DNA from: Perkinsus olseni
Lineage: Eukaryota > Perkinsozoa > Perkinsida > Perkinsidae
Length of the DNA: 16,221 nt
NCBI GenBank assembly: GCA_013115135.1
Contig: JABANP010000815.1
Location: 1 to 16,221, forward strand
Direction: 5' to 3'
The stretch's first letter is position 1; every line of letters begins with the position of its first letter. The translations under genes were made by a program, and so were the position numbers. Shown here one piece after another: positions 1 to 7,992 of this stretch. The notes beneath the pieces were generated by a model. The model saw only the letters and a list, made by a program, of their open reading frames with translations. It was not told where the DNA came from and made no database searches.

Positions 1-247
1 AAAGCTTCTATAGAGAGTTGCCTTAACAGCAATCACACTTTGTCGAACACGCAGGCATGCCCCTGGCCTGGTGGGGATTTCGAGAGATCTTTGGTTGCCC
101 CTTGCAAGCAGTCCTGAGTACAGGTAAGAGAATATAGACGCTGCAGTCAACAAGTGCAAGGCGCGGAATGCAATGCGTACCTACAATCGTTTGCCAACGC
201 AAACAACCGATTGGCTGGACACTTCCACAGCGCAGCGCAGGCCTCAA

Positions 248-269
248 GTCTGAGCCTCAGACTCTGAGG
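248..269. other. Perfect 22-bp scar, S = GTCTGAGG
   Basis: The 22 bases are S[1-7], the reverse complement of S, then S[2-8], with no mismatch. The matching place in R3 (9517-9524) has a single 8-bp word, GTCTGAGA, without the insertion. Confidence 0.85.
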
Positions 270-654
270 CCTGTGCTTTGATACGCTCGCGGCGATGCGG
301 CCATCGCGAGGTACCACGAGCCGTGGTACGATAAGAGTTGTGTAGTCGTGTATCACGACTCGTGACAAGAGTCGTGGCGCTGCGCCACACCTTGCCAGCA
401 AGAAACCTGCCTGTAACAGATACCCCTGAGGTTACTAACCTATCCTCTCCCCACGATTTGCATGTTCACTCTACACGCAACGAGTTATGCTCCGCCTTTT
501 GTGCATCATATCGGAGGGCATGAATGAGTCACAACAGAGCCTCACAAAGAGAGTACAGCGCTCGCCTGGAACTGTCCCGCTTGGCATGAGGAGGAGCAGA
601 ATCGGGCGGGTATACTGGAAGGACCTGGCCGAACAGAGTAGTCTCACACATTAG

Positions 655-749
655 CCAAGCAATGCAGATATCGCAGCTGGAATACTCGCCGTACAGGTAT
701 CGTATAGCGGGATCGAACGGGAGACGGAGACCCCGATCACGAGCACCAG
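655..749 (+). pseudogene. Candidate exon conserved in R1, R2 and R3
   Basis: A 95-bp segment begins after a CATTAG acceptor-like site and ends at CAG|GTGACC, a good donor. It reads PSNADIAAGILAVQ at its start. The same segment occurs at 10109-10203 (start QSNSGIAAKILAVQ, donor CTG|GTGATC) and inverted at 2503-2409 (start PSYAGIAADVIAVQ, donor lost because GGTGA became GGGGA). The frame stays open and the start is well conserved across all three. I do not recognise the protein. The upstream 96 bases are in the same frame and share SPGTVPL and RIGR..YW, but are separated by a TAG common to all copies. Confidence 0.4.
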
Positions 750-822
750 GTGACCCTGTTGTCTCCGATTCGTGGAACTAACTCGCGCAGCGCGGCTTGC
801 GCTGCGGTGATCCCGAGGAGCG

Positions 823-844
823 CTCCCTGACAGGGAGTACCTGT
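823..844. other. 22-bp scar, S = CTCCCTGT, one mismatch
   Basis: Structure S[1-7]-rc(S)-S[2-8] with one change in the last part (TACCTGT for TCCCTGT). R3 has the uninterrupted word CTTCCTGT at 10277-10284. Confidence 0.75.
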
Positions 845-870
845 TGCTCCTAATGGATGAGCCTCATAAG

Positions 871-1484
871 CGAACCTCCGTCCTGGAGAAAATAGTCCTA
901 TCGCCTTAGTGGGTGTTGAGGAGACGCATAGAGGGGATTTGACCTTCCTTGACAGATTCAAATTGCCACTGCCGTTGATGGTGTCTTCCTTTTCCGCCCC
1001 AAGCAAGGCCGTTTCAGTGATGCTGCCATCGAGATTCTCAAAAGCCAGGTAGCCGCGATATCGACACCCAGAGCTGGAAATGATCCACCGGTTGATAAGT
1101 ATTTCCCCCCCAGAGAATCAGCAAGGTCTGTGTGGGGCACGTCAGCGGTGACAAGGGGGAACTGGCGGACATGGGCATCACCATCTTCCCGGAGACTCTA
1201 ATTGATATGGTCCAGCATGCTAAGAACCGCGGCTTGGATAATCCCGGTTTCGTCAGGATCTGCGCTTCTGTGGGGTACAAACTCCGCAAATCAAAGTATG
1301 TAGATGAACATGATGCTCAGAGCATTCCTGCCTACGAGCGTACTGATGCCGTGCGTTCAGGGATCAGCCGGTCGGCAACTGGAATCAGCTCCGCTTGAGC
1401 TCCGAACAAAGTCAGTACGCTGCCAACGACGCGTGGTTCCCGCTCCTCGTAGCTTGCTCGTGGGGGACCCTTAAACCGATGTAA
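871..1484 (+). pseudogene. 3'-5' exonuclease pseudogene (5'-truncated copy)
   Basis: This is a broken paralogue of the exonuclease gene at 10362-11207. It keeps the end of exon 2 (871-908), exon 3 (956-1048), exon 4 (1114-1295) and exon 5 (from 1361), with all introns in the same places. It lacks exon 1 and the first half of exon 2, about 250 bp, so the initiator ATG and the catalytic motif I (D-x-E) are gone. The GD of motif II and the YAAND of motif III remain. EQI has become EQS. A one-base deletion relative to the good copy near 1475 changes frame and gives a stop at 1484. Catalysis is not expected. Confidence 0.85.
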
Positions 1485-1556
1485 TACGTCTCGCCCCAGG
1501 GCGGCCTAAAAGTGTGAAGAATGGATCATTCTTCTCGGATGGGCCGCCCTGTCTCT

Positions 1557-1578
1557 CCCCTGTAGCAGGGGCCCTGCT
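1557..1578. other. 22-bp scar, S = CCCCTGCT, one mismatch
   Basis: S[1-7]-rc(S)-S[2-8] with one change (CCCCTGT for CCCCTGC). The aligned stretch downstream of the intact exonuclease (about 11245-11265) is shorter and has no such structure. Confidence 0.75.
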
Positions 1579-1762
1579 CTGTCCAGGCGCCGACTGCTCC
1601 CGTGTGTGTCTTCAGGATTGAATCCTTTCGAAGATGAAGAGCATGGTTTTTGAAAGTCCCAAGTTACGACTGCAACTGCGCCTCGTAGAATCCTTGGGGG
1701 CTCGTGAACCATTGAGATAAATTCCACTGCGAGTCACACGCAAGGATAGAGTATTAAGCTGA

Positions 1763-1784
1763 TAAGATGGCTTCTTGAAGAAGC
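1763..1784. other. 22-bp scar, S = TAAGAAGC, two mismatches
   Basis: The structure S[1-7]-rc(S)-S[2-8] holds with two changes. Its paralogous site at 11465-11472 is exactly TAAGAAGC, flanked by the same bases, so this copy gained 14 bp at that word. Confidence 0.75.
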
Positions 1785-1957
1785 ATCATGCTAGACATGA
1801 TGGATTGATTTTTCCTTGAATACAGTGAGTTCAAAGAGTCTTCATTCCCCCTTTGTGTTGGGTTGAAAGCGGGATGGCCATTTTTGAAACATTGCTATGG
1901 ACCGTAAAACAAACGTCGGAACAATTCGCTGAGAAGTCTATCTACGCCAGAGATTCT

Positions 1958-1979
1958 CCGGTGGTCCACCGGCGGTGGA
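1958..1979. other. Perfect 22-bp scar, S = CCGGTGGA
   Basis: All 22 positions fit S[1-7]-rc(S)-S[2-8]. The paralogue has the exact 8-bp word CCGGTGGA once, at 11634-11641. The scar adds 14 bp to a coding exon and contributes to its disruption. Confidence 0.9.
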
Positions 1980-2141
1980 CACCATGGCCTAAGGCGCAGT
2001 TTCTACTCTACGTGCTCCGGGCGTCCGCGTACTACACTGTATAACGTCTTCATTCAATCCGCCCCTCCTCAAGAGAGGATGCTGAACCTTCACCGTAAAC
2101 GGCAACGCGCGGCACTATGTCGCCGAGTTATACTGTAGCCG

Positions 2142-2196
2142 CCGTGAAGTTCACGGCAAGCGGGCATGAGTTCACGGCGTGAACTCATGCCCGCTT
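2142..2196. other. Composite foldback scar, S = CCGTGAAC
   Basis: Left half 2142-2156 is S[1-7] plus rc(S). It is followed directly by a 21-bp reverse complement of the right flank (2157-2177) and then S[2-8] and the right flank. The right part forms a 19-bp perfect inverted repeat with one central base (2158-2176 against 2178-2196). The paralogous site is the single word CCGTGAGC at 11795-11802. Confidence 0.8.
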
Positions 2197-3054
2197 CTGC
2201 CCGAGTAATAGTCATACGGTTGCGTCGTCGGTAGCAGCAGAAGTGTGCCACGGAAACTCCCGGCATTCTGACGAGCATTGCAACGACCAGTGTACGGGAC
2301 CTTCACATGTGGCCAAAGTGGCAGAAGGAAGAGCTCCTCTGCGTCTTCGCAGCGCAAGCCGCGTTGCGCGAGTTGGTCAGTTTCGCGTATCGGAGACAGC
2401 TGGATCCCCTAGTGCTCCCAGTCGGGGTCCCGGTCTCCCGTTTGACCGCGTCATACAATGCCTGCACGGCGATTACGTCAGCTGCGATTCCTGCATAGCT
2501 GGGCTAATGTGTGAGATTACTGCCTTTTACCAGGTTTTGCCAGTATAGCCGGCCGATTCTACTCCTTTCCACTCTAAGCGGGACAGTTCCAGGCGAGCGC
2601 CCTTGTTGGTATGGCGCCTGACAGTAGGAGGCGTGAGGAGGCACTCCTCATCGGAAGTGGTTCCTCGAGAGCGTTGCATCCTGGCTGTCGCTCGTCATCA
2701 GCGGCCATAGTCAACGTAAGATGAAGAGAAGTCAGTATAGTGTTTCCCTGAAGTCATAAGGAGGACAAGCTGTGCACGCATACAAGGGATGCTTGGCACT
2801 TTGCGATAGCCGCATTGTTGCGAGCGTATCGCAAGACATGTCTCGGACCTGAGGTCTGTGCTGCGCTGTGGAAGAGTGTCCGACAAAGGATCCTTGTATA
2901 CGAGATCCTATTGCCCAATCTAAACTTGAGATTCTCAAGCACAATGGGTAAGGGTGTACGTACGCAACGCATTGTGCGCCTTGCACCGACTCCAATGAAT
3001 TCACGTGCATGAATATGCGTTCTAGATTACGCTATAAATTTTCATCGTCGATCA

Positions 3055-3076
3055 ACTCCCCTGGGGAGTCTCCCCA
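3055..3076. other. Perfect 22-bp scar, S = ACTCCCCA
   Basis: All 22 positions fit S[1-7]-rc(S)-S[2-8]. It lies in R2 outside any recognised exon. Confidence 0.85.
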
Positions 3077-3171
3077 CGAGTCCGGCTTCACCGTCCTTTG
3101 AGCCCCGTCTCAAATAGTCACACTGCACTGAGTTGCAGTGCACGTGTACGGTGGCTTGCGTTTACTATAGG

Positions 3172-3366
3172 CTAGCTTAGCCATTCACATCCTACTACGA
3201 AAATCGCAGTGACCCAAAGCCCACTTATCATGAACGCCACCACCTTTGGGATCCTCTCCATTGCATGCCAACTTGGAGTCGCCTTGGACCCGGAGAACGG
3301 AGGTTCTGCCGGGTTGTTCTTGTATGTGAAGTTCACATTGTGAACCTTCCCGTAGAAGCTTATCAT
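3172..3366 (-). pseudogene. Decayed coding fragment, 64 codons, in R2
   Basis: An ATG-started frame reads MISFYGKVHNVNF and later PSWHAMERIPKVVAFM, ending in a hydrophobic stretch near its C-terminus. R3 has the same frame at 9044-9244 (PSWHTMERIPKVVVFM). Over about 85 aligned bases I counted 13 differences, six in the third codon position of this frame, a weak sign of past coding. A perfect 22-bp scar (3324-3345) sits inside the frame, so the present N-terminal part may be created by the insertion. I do not recognise the protein. Confidence 0.3.
3324..3345. other. Perfect 22-bp scar, S = ATGTGAAC
   Basis: All 22 positions fit S[1-7]-rc(S)-S[2-8]. Confidence 0.85.
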
Positions 3367-3462
3367 GTCGTGATCTCAGGATGGCGAGCCCCCTTCTCGA
3401 TACCTCGGCGGGATTCGAGAGCCCGGAAAACCAGGGCAAAGGTAAGGGTCCTTTGACACCTA

Positions 3463-3484
3463 GTATGGCCGCCGTACTATGGCG
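3463..3484. other. 22-bp scar, S = GTATGGCG, one mismatch
   Basis: The central rc(S) has one change (CGCCGTAC for CGCCATAC). A second odd palindrome, GCGTACT-G-AGTACGC at 3482-3496, overlaps its right end. Confidence 0.7.
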
Positions 3485-3654
3485 TACTGAGTACGCGTGC
3501 TTACGCTGTTTAAATTCAGGAGGAAACTATGAGAAGCCTGCGGGACAATGTAGTCTCACGCCGACTCGTACGGTTGTCGGCTGCAATTGCACGACTAGCG
3601 ACCGGCTTTCTGCTCTGGTAAGTGTCGAAAGCTCGGAAGTCGCCCCCTAGTCGT

Positions 3655-3849
3655 TCAGGATGCTCTCAGTCTCCGTCCAAAGTCGATGCGGCCGTCTGTG
3701 CGAGCGACTGTGGATCTACTGCTGATTGCCCCGCGCCACCGAAAGGGACCCAGAGATGCCTTGCATCTCTTCAAGTCTGCGTCATGAACTGCGAGGAGGA
3801 CTCGGTAAGGAGGGCAGCGCTTGTTTTTGTCCCACTTCACGTGAGTCAC
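3655..3849 (-). pseudogene. Decayed exon fragment with PYRV...PFRWRGA
   Basis: The minus-strand frame contains PPYRVLLAVHDADLKRC and PFRWRGA. R3 carries the matching piece at about 8589-8670 (PYRVFRAGDGADIKGW, then PFRWRGA). The two copies agree best in this frame, which suggests an old exon. The ends are not defined by convincing splice sites in both copies and I cannot name a family. Confidence 0.3.
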
Positions 3850-4312
3850 GTGTACTCAGGACTGCCTGGAAGGGGGATCCTGCATAAGTCTCCCGAAGTA
3901 CGGCGCCAAAGGACATGCCTGCATGTTCAAGGAATAGTGTGATTGGTGTTGAGGCAACACATCGTCAGACCAACTCGATCTGATCAGGAGGCAGGATTCA
4001 CTTAGCCTGATCTTTTCTTTCCATAACTTCAACATTTTATATTTCACTTCCACCCTAAAAGAAGCACAAGTGGTCCGGTATCATTTGTGAGAGCTGGAGT
4101 GTAACAGAGCAACTCGGAAGTCCTATTTCCGCTTCTAGAAGCTTTAGATCGAGCCCGGATTTCGAAGGATCATAACCCGACTTTCATGCCACTTATTGTT
4201 ATGGATCCGCTGTACCGTGGATGCTTTAACAACTTCACTCGATTAATTTATGATTCAAGACTTCGTCAGGGGCTGAGAACGGTATCCCTGGTGTTGTCTC
4301 TCTTAATCCTTC

Positions 4313-4334
4313 AGTGAAGCCTTCACTGTGAAGG
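4313..4334. other. Perfect 22-bp scar, S = AGTGAAGG
   Basis: All 22 positions fit S[1-7]-rc(S)-S[2-8]. The aligned position in R3 carries a different perfect scar (7971-7992). Confidence 0.85.
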
Positions 4335-4369
4335 TCCCTCACATAGTGGGAGGCGTAAAGGAGGCAATT

Positions 4370-4570
4370 CTATTTTATCTTTTCTCTCATTCTCACCTTA
4401 CTGGCGACGATTGTGTTGAAGTCAACAGTAATGGTCACCGGGACGTAGTGTGATCTAAGGTGCCGCGAGTGGTGATGATCTGCCAGCACTTTGTCTGAGC
4501 GGTAGACTATGTCCAACTGCCTAACTAGTTCTAACCAATAGAGGAAGCGCTTCAGGCGATCAGTGTACAT
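4370..4570 (-). pseudogene. Decayed exon fragment with YWLELVRQLDIVY
   Basis: The minus-strand frame reads FLYWLELVRQLDIVY and TITVDFNTIVASK, followed by AAG|GTGAGA, a strong donor. The homologous R3 sequence (7760-7930) keeps CTCTATTGG and GTTGACTTCAACACAA but has shifts between them, so it is not intact. I do not recognise the family. The true protein, if any, would continue across introns. Confidence 0.35.
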
Positions 4571-4975
4571 GAGTCATGTAACGCGACTCATATCGCGTCC
4601 TCTCACCAGCTGGCCCACACCACAGTATGTCACGAGAGAGCTCTTTTGTGACTTATTCACACCTTCGGAGTCGGAGGCTCCGACCCCAACCAGAATCGGA
4701 ACAGTGGTGTTTTGGTGCCATCTTCATTTGGAGGAGAGACCATGCTAATTAACACGCTGGGGAGGTGAAACTATTTGAGGATTGTGCAGAGTGGATGTTT
4801 TGCTTCAATAATGAATGATGGTCCTGCCGAGGTATGTTGCGGAGGGTTTCAATCGACGGTGAAGTCGGGTCCCGACTGTCGGGAAGAGATGGGACAAATT
4901 GTGTGTGCCAGCGACATTGGCTAGAGCGCTAGGCGTTGCCTAGTGGGCAGGACGGGTGCACTCCCTCGTAATACT
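4563..4975 (+). pseudogene. Decayed copy of the 7050-7346 ORF
   Basis: The plus strand reads CDLFTPSESE near 4650-4680 and KLCVPATLARALG near 4897-4935. These match CELFTPSKAG and KICVEATLARALA of the minus-strand ORF at 7346-7050, with synonymous third-base changes in the second block. Scars at 4663-4684 and 4863-4884 and other indels break the frame between them. Confidence 0.4.
4863..4884. other. Perfect 22-bp scar, S = AGTCGGGA
   Basis: All 22 positions fit S[1-7]-rc(S)-S[2-8]. The aligned R3 sequence near 7155-7170 has no insertion. Confidence 0.85.
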
Positions 4976-5365
4976 GTCTAGGGTCGTTACTCCTTCCTTA
5001 TCTCCGCGGACGGGACGCCTGGCGAAGTCCTCTAGTGAAGGACTTGCAGAACGATTAAAGTTATAAATATCCTTAGCAATGAACTCCCTTGGTGCTAGGC
5101 TGAGATGCGCGATGCGGCACAACGTGGAGGCATAGTAAGTTCACTCAAGTCCTTCAGACTCACCCTTAAGTTAAGGATCCTCAAGATCTAGCAGTTTCTT
5201 TGAGAAACTTTCTTAAGCACGGTGAGTAAGGAAATTAGTTCGTTTCACTGAGCCACGTTCTTAACGACTTACTTGAGACTAATGCCCGAGCTCCCGCCGT
5301 CACTAATAACATTGACCGTGGTACTCTCGAGGGAAACATTCTCCTAGCGGCCCTTAGCCTCTCCC

Positions 5366-5709
5366 CCTGGGGATAGAAAAAAAAGAGAGTCAAACACTAT
5401 TGGCTACAACGAGTAAAGAAGCCATACTACCGCTAGCAGCACTTCCTAAGGAAGTGTTCCTTCCTTTTTGTGTGCTAGCATTATTGTGTGCCCGCTCATT
5501 AGTCCTCGGGTGTGCGTGCGCACCCGGCATATTACGGTAAGGCTCGACCGATCAGCTTTACCTGGAAAAGCAAGTACCCTTGCTTCAGAGTTCAAGATCG
5601 GCGCTAGGGTAACGGAGGAGTTGCAAGTGTGCATTGCACACTGTGCAAGGGCAGGCTGATAATTGATGGTTATGATGATGATGGCTATGATGATGGTGTT
5701 CGTGATCAT
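5366..5709 (-). CDS. Possible secreted protein, first exons (partial model)
   Basis: A minus-strand ATG at 5709 opens a frame with a run of isoleucines and NYQPALAQC, which looks like a signal peptide with cleavage after ALA. Exon 1 could end at 5536 (ACC|GTAATA). A strong acceptor follows at 5367 (an eight-base T run within a pyrimidine tract, then CAG), and the phase agrees, giving a second exon from 5366 that begins GERLRAARRMF. The isoleucine run is encoded by a TGATGA microsatellite. A perfect scar at 5627-5648 lies in exon 1 and shifts the frame, so the reading may be fortuitous. No family is recognised. Confidence 0.2.
5441..5462. other. 22-bp scar, S = ACTTCCTT, one mismatch
   Basis: S[1-7]-rc(S)-S[2-8] with one change in the last part (GTTCCTT for CTTCCTT). 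It is nested in a larger stem formed by GCTAGCA (5434) and TGCTAGC (5473). Confidence 0.7.
5627..5648. other. Perfect 22-bp scar, S = GTGTGCAA
   Basis: All 22 positions fit S[1-7]-rc(S)-S[2-8]. Confidence 0.85.
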
Positions 5710-5720
5710 GATGATGATAC
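5663..5720. repeat. Imperfect TGATGA microsatellite
   Basis: A run of ATGATG-type triplets broken by a few substitutions. Confidence 0.8.
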
Positions 5721-5905
5721 GGCATGTGCCTACATTCTTCGTTACTAACTAGGTCTAAGAGTCGTCGTCACGCTACCTGTTTACTTCATTCTTAGTTGTA
5801 TCTGAGACTGTCCGATTCTTTTTCCCCACCCTCTACCACCCGGGGGCAGGTTCCATTGAGGTGGCTTGGGCCAAGCCACCGGGCCGGAGGTCTTAGTGAC
5901 GGGTG

Positions 5906-6187
5906 AGTCAAGAGACTCGTGCAAGAAGCCGCCCCTTGAGGGCCGAGCGCGGCTGGACGCGAAGGACTCGAGACGTTCTAGAGAGGACTCGAGAGGTTCC
6001 TGCAGATGCCGCCCCTCGGGAGACCTGTCAGTGAACAAGGTACGGACGAGCTCGTCGAAACCGACGGCTAAGTCAAGAGACGGATAGGAGAGCTTCGTGA
6101 AAGAAGCCGCCCCTTGAGGGCCAAGCACGGGTGGACGCGACGTAGGACTCGAGAAGGTCGTGCAAACGCCGCCCCTCCGGAGACCTG
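5906..6187 (-). repeat. Duplicated GC-rich exon-like unit
   Basis: Two imperfect copies (5906-6028 and 6071-6187) share the blocks AGTCAAGAGAC, AAGAAGCCGCCCCTTGAGG and GGAGACCTGT. On the minus strand each follows an acceptor (CAG|GTCTC) and reads in the same phase SPEGR.L...LES, then PSRGGF.HE. This could be a tandemly duplicated exon of a minus-strand gene. The linking intron has no clear canonical donor and no start is evident, so the gene is not established. Confidence 0.35.
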
Positions 6188-6220
6188 TTTGGACGGTAGG
6201 GTATGCCCTGATGCCATTGG

Positions 6221-7000
6221 GGTCGATCCCATGCAATCAAAATACTCCTCACCACGGCATAGTGTTAACCATTAAGGAACTCAAGTCAATGGTTTAGTGG
6301 ACTCCTGGGGTTCCACATAGCGATTGTGTTCGAACGCAATGTCTATAGGTGAGACGAAAACGCTCAGCTACAGGTGCTGATGAGTAGGGCATAAGTGGGA
6401 CGGCGGCGCTTGATCCGACTGCGATCACACATTTCAAACATTACGAGGGCCTAAACCCCGATATTCGGGTGGATCCAGGCCCGTAGGCGCGGTTAGCGGG
6501 CTGGGCGGGATCGGTAGGATTACGCAGAGGCTGCAGAGCCGCTCAAATCGTTACCACGGAAACATGATGCCAAACCGATAGACGAAAGGTGGCTTCAGCT
6601 AGTGCTGCGAGCTGAAGGTCGATCCCATGCAATCAAAATACTCCTCACCACGGCATAGTGTTAACCATTAAGGAACTCAAGTCAATGGTTTAGTGGACTC
6701 CTGGGGTTCCACATAGCGATTGTGTTCGAACGCAATGTCTATAGGTGAGACGAAAACGCTCAGCTACAGGTGCTGATGAGTAGGGCATAAGTGGGACGGC
6801 GGCGCTTGATCCGACTGCGATCACACATTTCAAACATTACGAGGGCCTAAACCCCGATATTCGGGTGGATCCAGGCCCGTAGGCGCGGTTAGCGGGCTGG
6901 GCGGGATCGGTAGGATTACGCAGAGGCTGCAGAGCCGCTCAAATCGTTACCACGGAAACATGATGCCAAACCGATAGACGAAAGGTGGCTTCAGCTAGTG
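6221..7000. repeat. Perfect tandem duplication of a 384-bp unit
   Basis: Positions 6221-6604 and 6617-7000 are identical as far as I can check base by base, separated by 12 bases (6605-6616). The junction forms a hairpin (CTTCAGCT...AGCTGAAG). The unit has no long open frame. It could fold: AACCATT pairs with AATGGTT, the GGAACTC in that loop can pair with GGGTTCC downstream (a pseudoknot), GGGCCT pairs with AGGCCC around a CCCCGA/TCGGG stem, and GATTGTG/CGCAATG form another stem. No known RNA family is recognised. None of the 22-bp scars occur in it. Confidence 0.9.
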
Positions 7001-7049
7001 CGGTTCGTGCGAATCGCCTCCATTTCGCCGAGAACGATATACCACTGTA

Positions 7050-7346
7050 CTAAGATGCTAAAACTCGACGGCGATCAGTGTTACGAGAGGCTGCATCCGT
7101 CCTGGCTAGCGCTCTAGCTAATGTTGCTTCCACACAAATCTTGTTCCCTTTCGTTGCGACCTCACCGTCAGTGACACCCTCCTGGATCACCTCAGCAGGA
7201 TCATCAGACACCATTTCAGTCATCCCTCCTGTGACCTCACCACCACATTGGATGGACCAATAACCCACTGCTTTGTTCCCTGCCTTTGAGGGTGTGAATA
7301 ATTCACAAGTAATAGGAGAGCCTTGCTCACCGCCCTTCCCATGCAT
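7050..7346 (-). CDS. Uncharacterised 98-residue ORF
   Basis: The frame starts at an ATG (MHGKGGEQGSP) and contains CELFTPSKAG, DDPAEVIQEG and KICVEATLARALA. Its paralogue in R2 (4563-4975, plus strand) keeps the LFTPS and CV.ATLARAL blocks in the same frame. Related sequence encoding LFTPSE or FMPSD also lies at about 515 and 9750 on the minus strand. Conservation argues for past or present coding. A decayed scar-like palindrome (7293-7314) lies within it. It may be one exon of a longer gene. No family is recognised. Confidence 0.4.
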   Translation of the reverse strand: MHGKGGEQGSPITCELFTPSKAGNKAVGYWSIQCGGEVTGGMTEMVSDDPAEVIQEGVTDGEVATKGNKICVEATLARALARTDAASRNTDRRRVLAS

Positions 7347-7464
7347 GCCCGCGCAGCTTGTCCTACTCGAGAAAGACTTCAGGGCAACACTATACTGACT
7401 GCTGTTCACCTTACGTTGGCCATGAGCCGCTCATGATGAGGAAAAACCAAGTCTTAGACACAAC

Positions 7465-7486
7465 GCTCTCGACGAGAGCCTCTCGT
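7465..7486. other. Perfect 22-bp scar, S = GCTCTCGT
   Basis: All 22 positions fit S[1-7]-rc(S)-S[2-8]. Uninterrupted relatives are GCTGTCGT at 9921-9928 and GCTCTCGA on the minus strand at 2672-2665. Confidence 0.88.
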
Positions 7487-7970
7487 AAAGCCATTTCAGC
7501 GATAGGGATACCTCGGTGTGGATCCATTAGCGAGAATCCATCAACAGACTACGAAAATCGACCGCTTTCGGACCAATCGGAGAATCGTAACTGTACTTCC
7601 AAACTAGAGAAGAAATGGGAGATCGCGGAAGAACGGCAATTGTCGCGCTCGTTGAGCCCGCTGCTAGTAGAGTAGGACAGGAGGGATCTACCGTGTGGGG
7701 TGGGCCGGCCGGACGACGCCAGGATTCCTGAGTCAGGAACGGTGACTGGTTCAAGCGCTACCTCTATTGGTTGGGGCGAGTTAACAGCACAGCTTCGACA
7801 GTTGAACATAATCTACCACTTGAAAAGTGCTGGCAGATCATTATCACTGTCGACACCTCCTTCGATTATTCCAGGCCCGCGTGGCTGGTTCAGTTGACTT
7901 CAACACAACCGTCAGCAGAAAGGTGAAAATAGAGAAGCCTCCTGGATACCGGCAACAATGTGAGGGATCC

Positions 7971-7992
7971 TCACAGATTCTGTGACACAGAA
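7971..7992. other. Perfect 22-bp scar, S = TCACAGAA
   Basis: All 22 positions fit S[1-7]-rc(S)-S[2-8]. Confidence 0.85.

Larger units (their letters stand above)
1..870 (+). repeat. Repeat block R1 (left copy)
   Basis: This block is a diverged copy of sequence in R3: 1-130 resembles 8437-8560, 150-330 resembles 9395-9560, and 540-870 resembles 10005-10310. It is also inverted relative to R2 (540-830 matches the complement of 2340-2600; the first 130 bases match the complement of 3847-3960). Compared with R3 it lacks roughly 830 bp between positions 140 and 150. It ends at 870, where the exonuclease pseudogene fragment starts abruptly. I see only short, decayed coding pieces in it. The homology was read by eye; exact edges are uncertain, and the left edge lies outside the window. 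Confidence 0.75.
1874..2340 (+). pseudogene. Broken copy of the small gene at 11563-11928
   Basis: The reading frame starts MAIFETLLWTVKQT like the intact copy. It is then disrupted by an insertion at about 1945-1980, which includes a 22-bp scar, and stops at 2044. Later sequence around 2241-2310 still matches exon 2 (KCATE.PGILTSIAT). A composite foldback sits at the exon 1 donor (2142-2196). Both relics show that the gene was present before the cassette was duplicated and later lost here. Confidence 0.7.
2330..4985 (-). repeat. Repeat block R2 (inverted copy)
   Basis: Read on the minus strand, this block matches R3 almost end to end: the complement of 4985-4760 resembles 7070-7250, of 4570-4370 resembles 7730-7930, of 4340-3960 resembles 7960-8450, of 3960-3640 resembles 8450-8720, of 3440-3180 resembles 8935-9180, and of 2890-2330 resembles 9490-10290. 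R2 and R3 therefore form a large imperfect inverted repeat around 4985-7065. R2 also pairs with R1, so the left cassette copy is bracketed by inverted arms. Divergence is high, with many small indels, which points to an old duplication. Confidence 0.75.

Noticed and set aside
5873..5892. GC-rich 10-bp inverted repeat at 5860-5880 as a further scar
   Set aside because: Neither neighbouring side carries the required S[1-7] or S[2-8], so it does not fit the rule.
6360..6420. GTGCTGAT.AGTAG with GTGGGA, similar to part of signal recognition particle RNA
   Set aside because: The conserved SRP domain (helix 8 region) is absent upstream, so the match is likely to be chance.
6449..6470. CCTAAACCCC as a telomerase RNA template
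   Set aside because: It covers barely one plant-type repeat, with no second partial repeat for alignment, and other telomerase RNA features are not recognised.
6221..7000. CTGATGAG followed at a distance by GAAA, as in a hammerhead ribozyme
   Set aside because: The strand order and spacing of CTGATGA, stem II and GAAA do not fit any hammerhead permutation.
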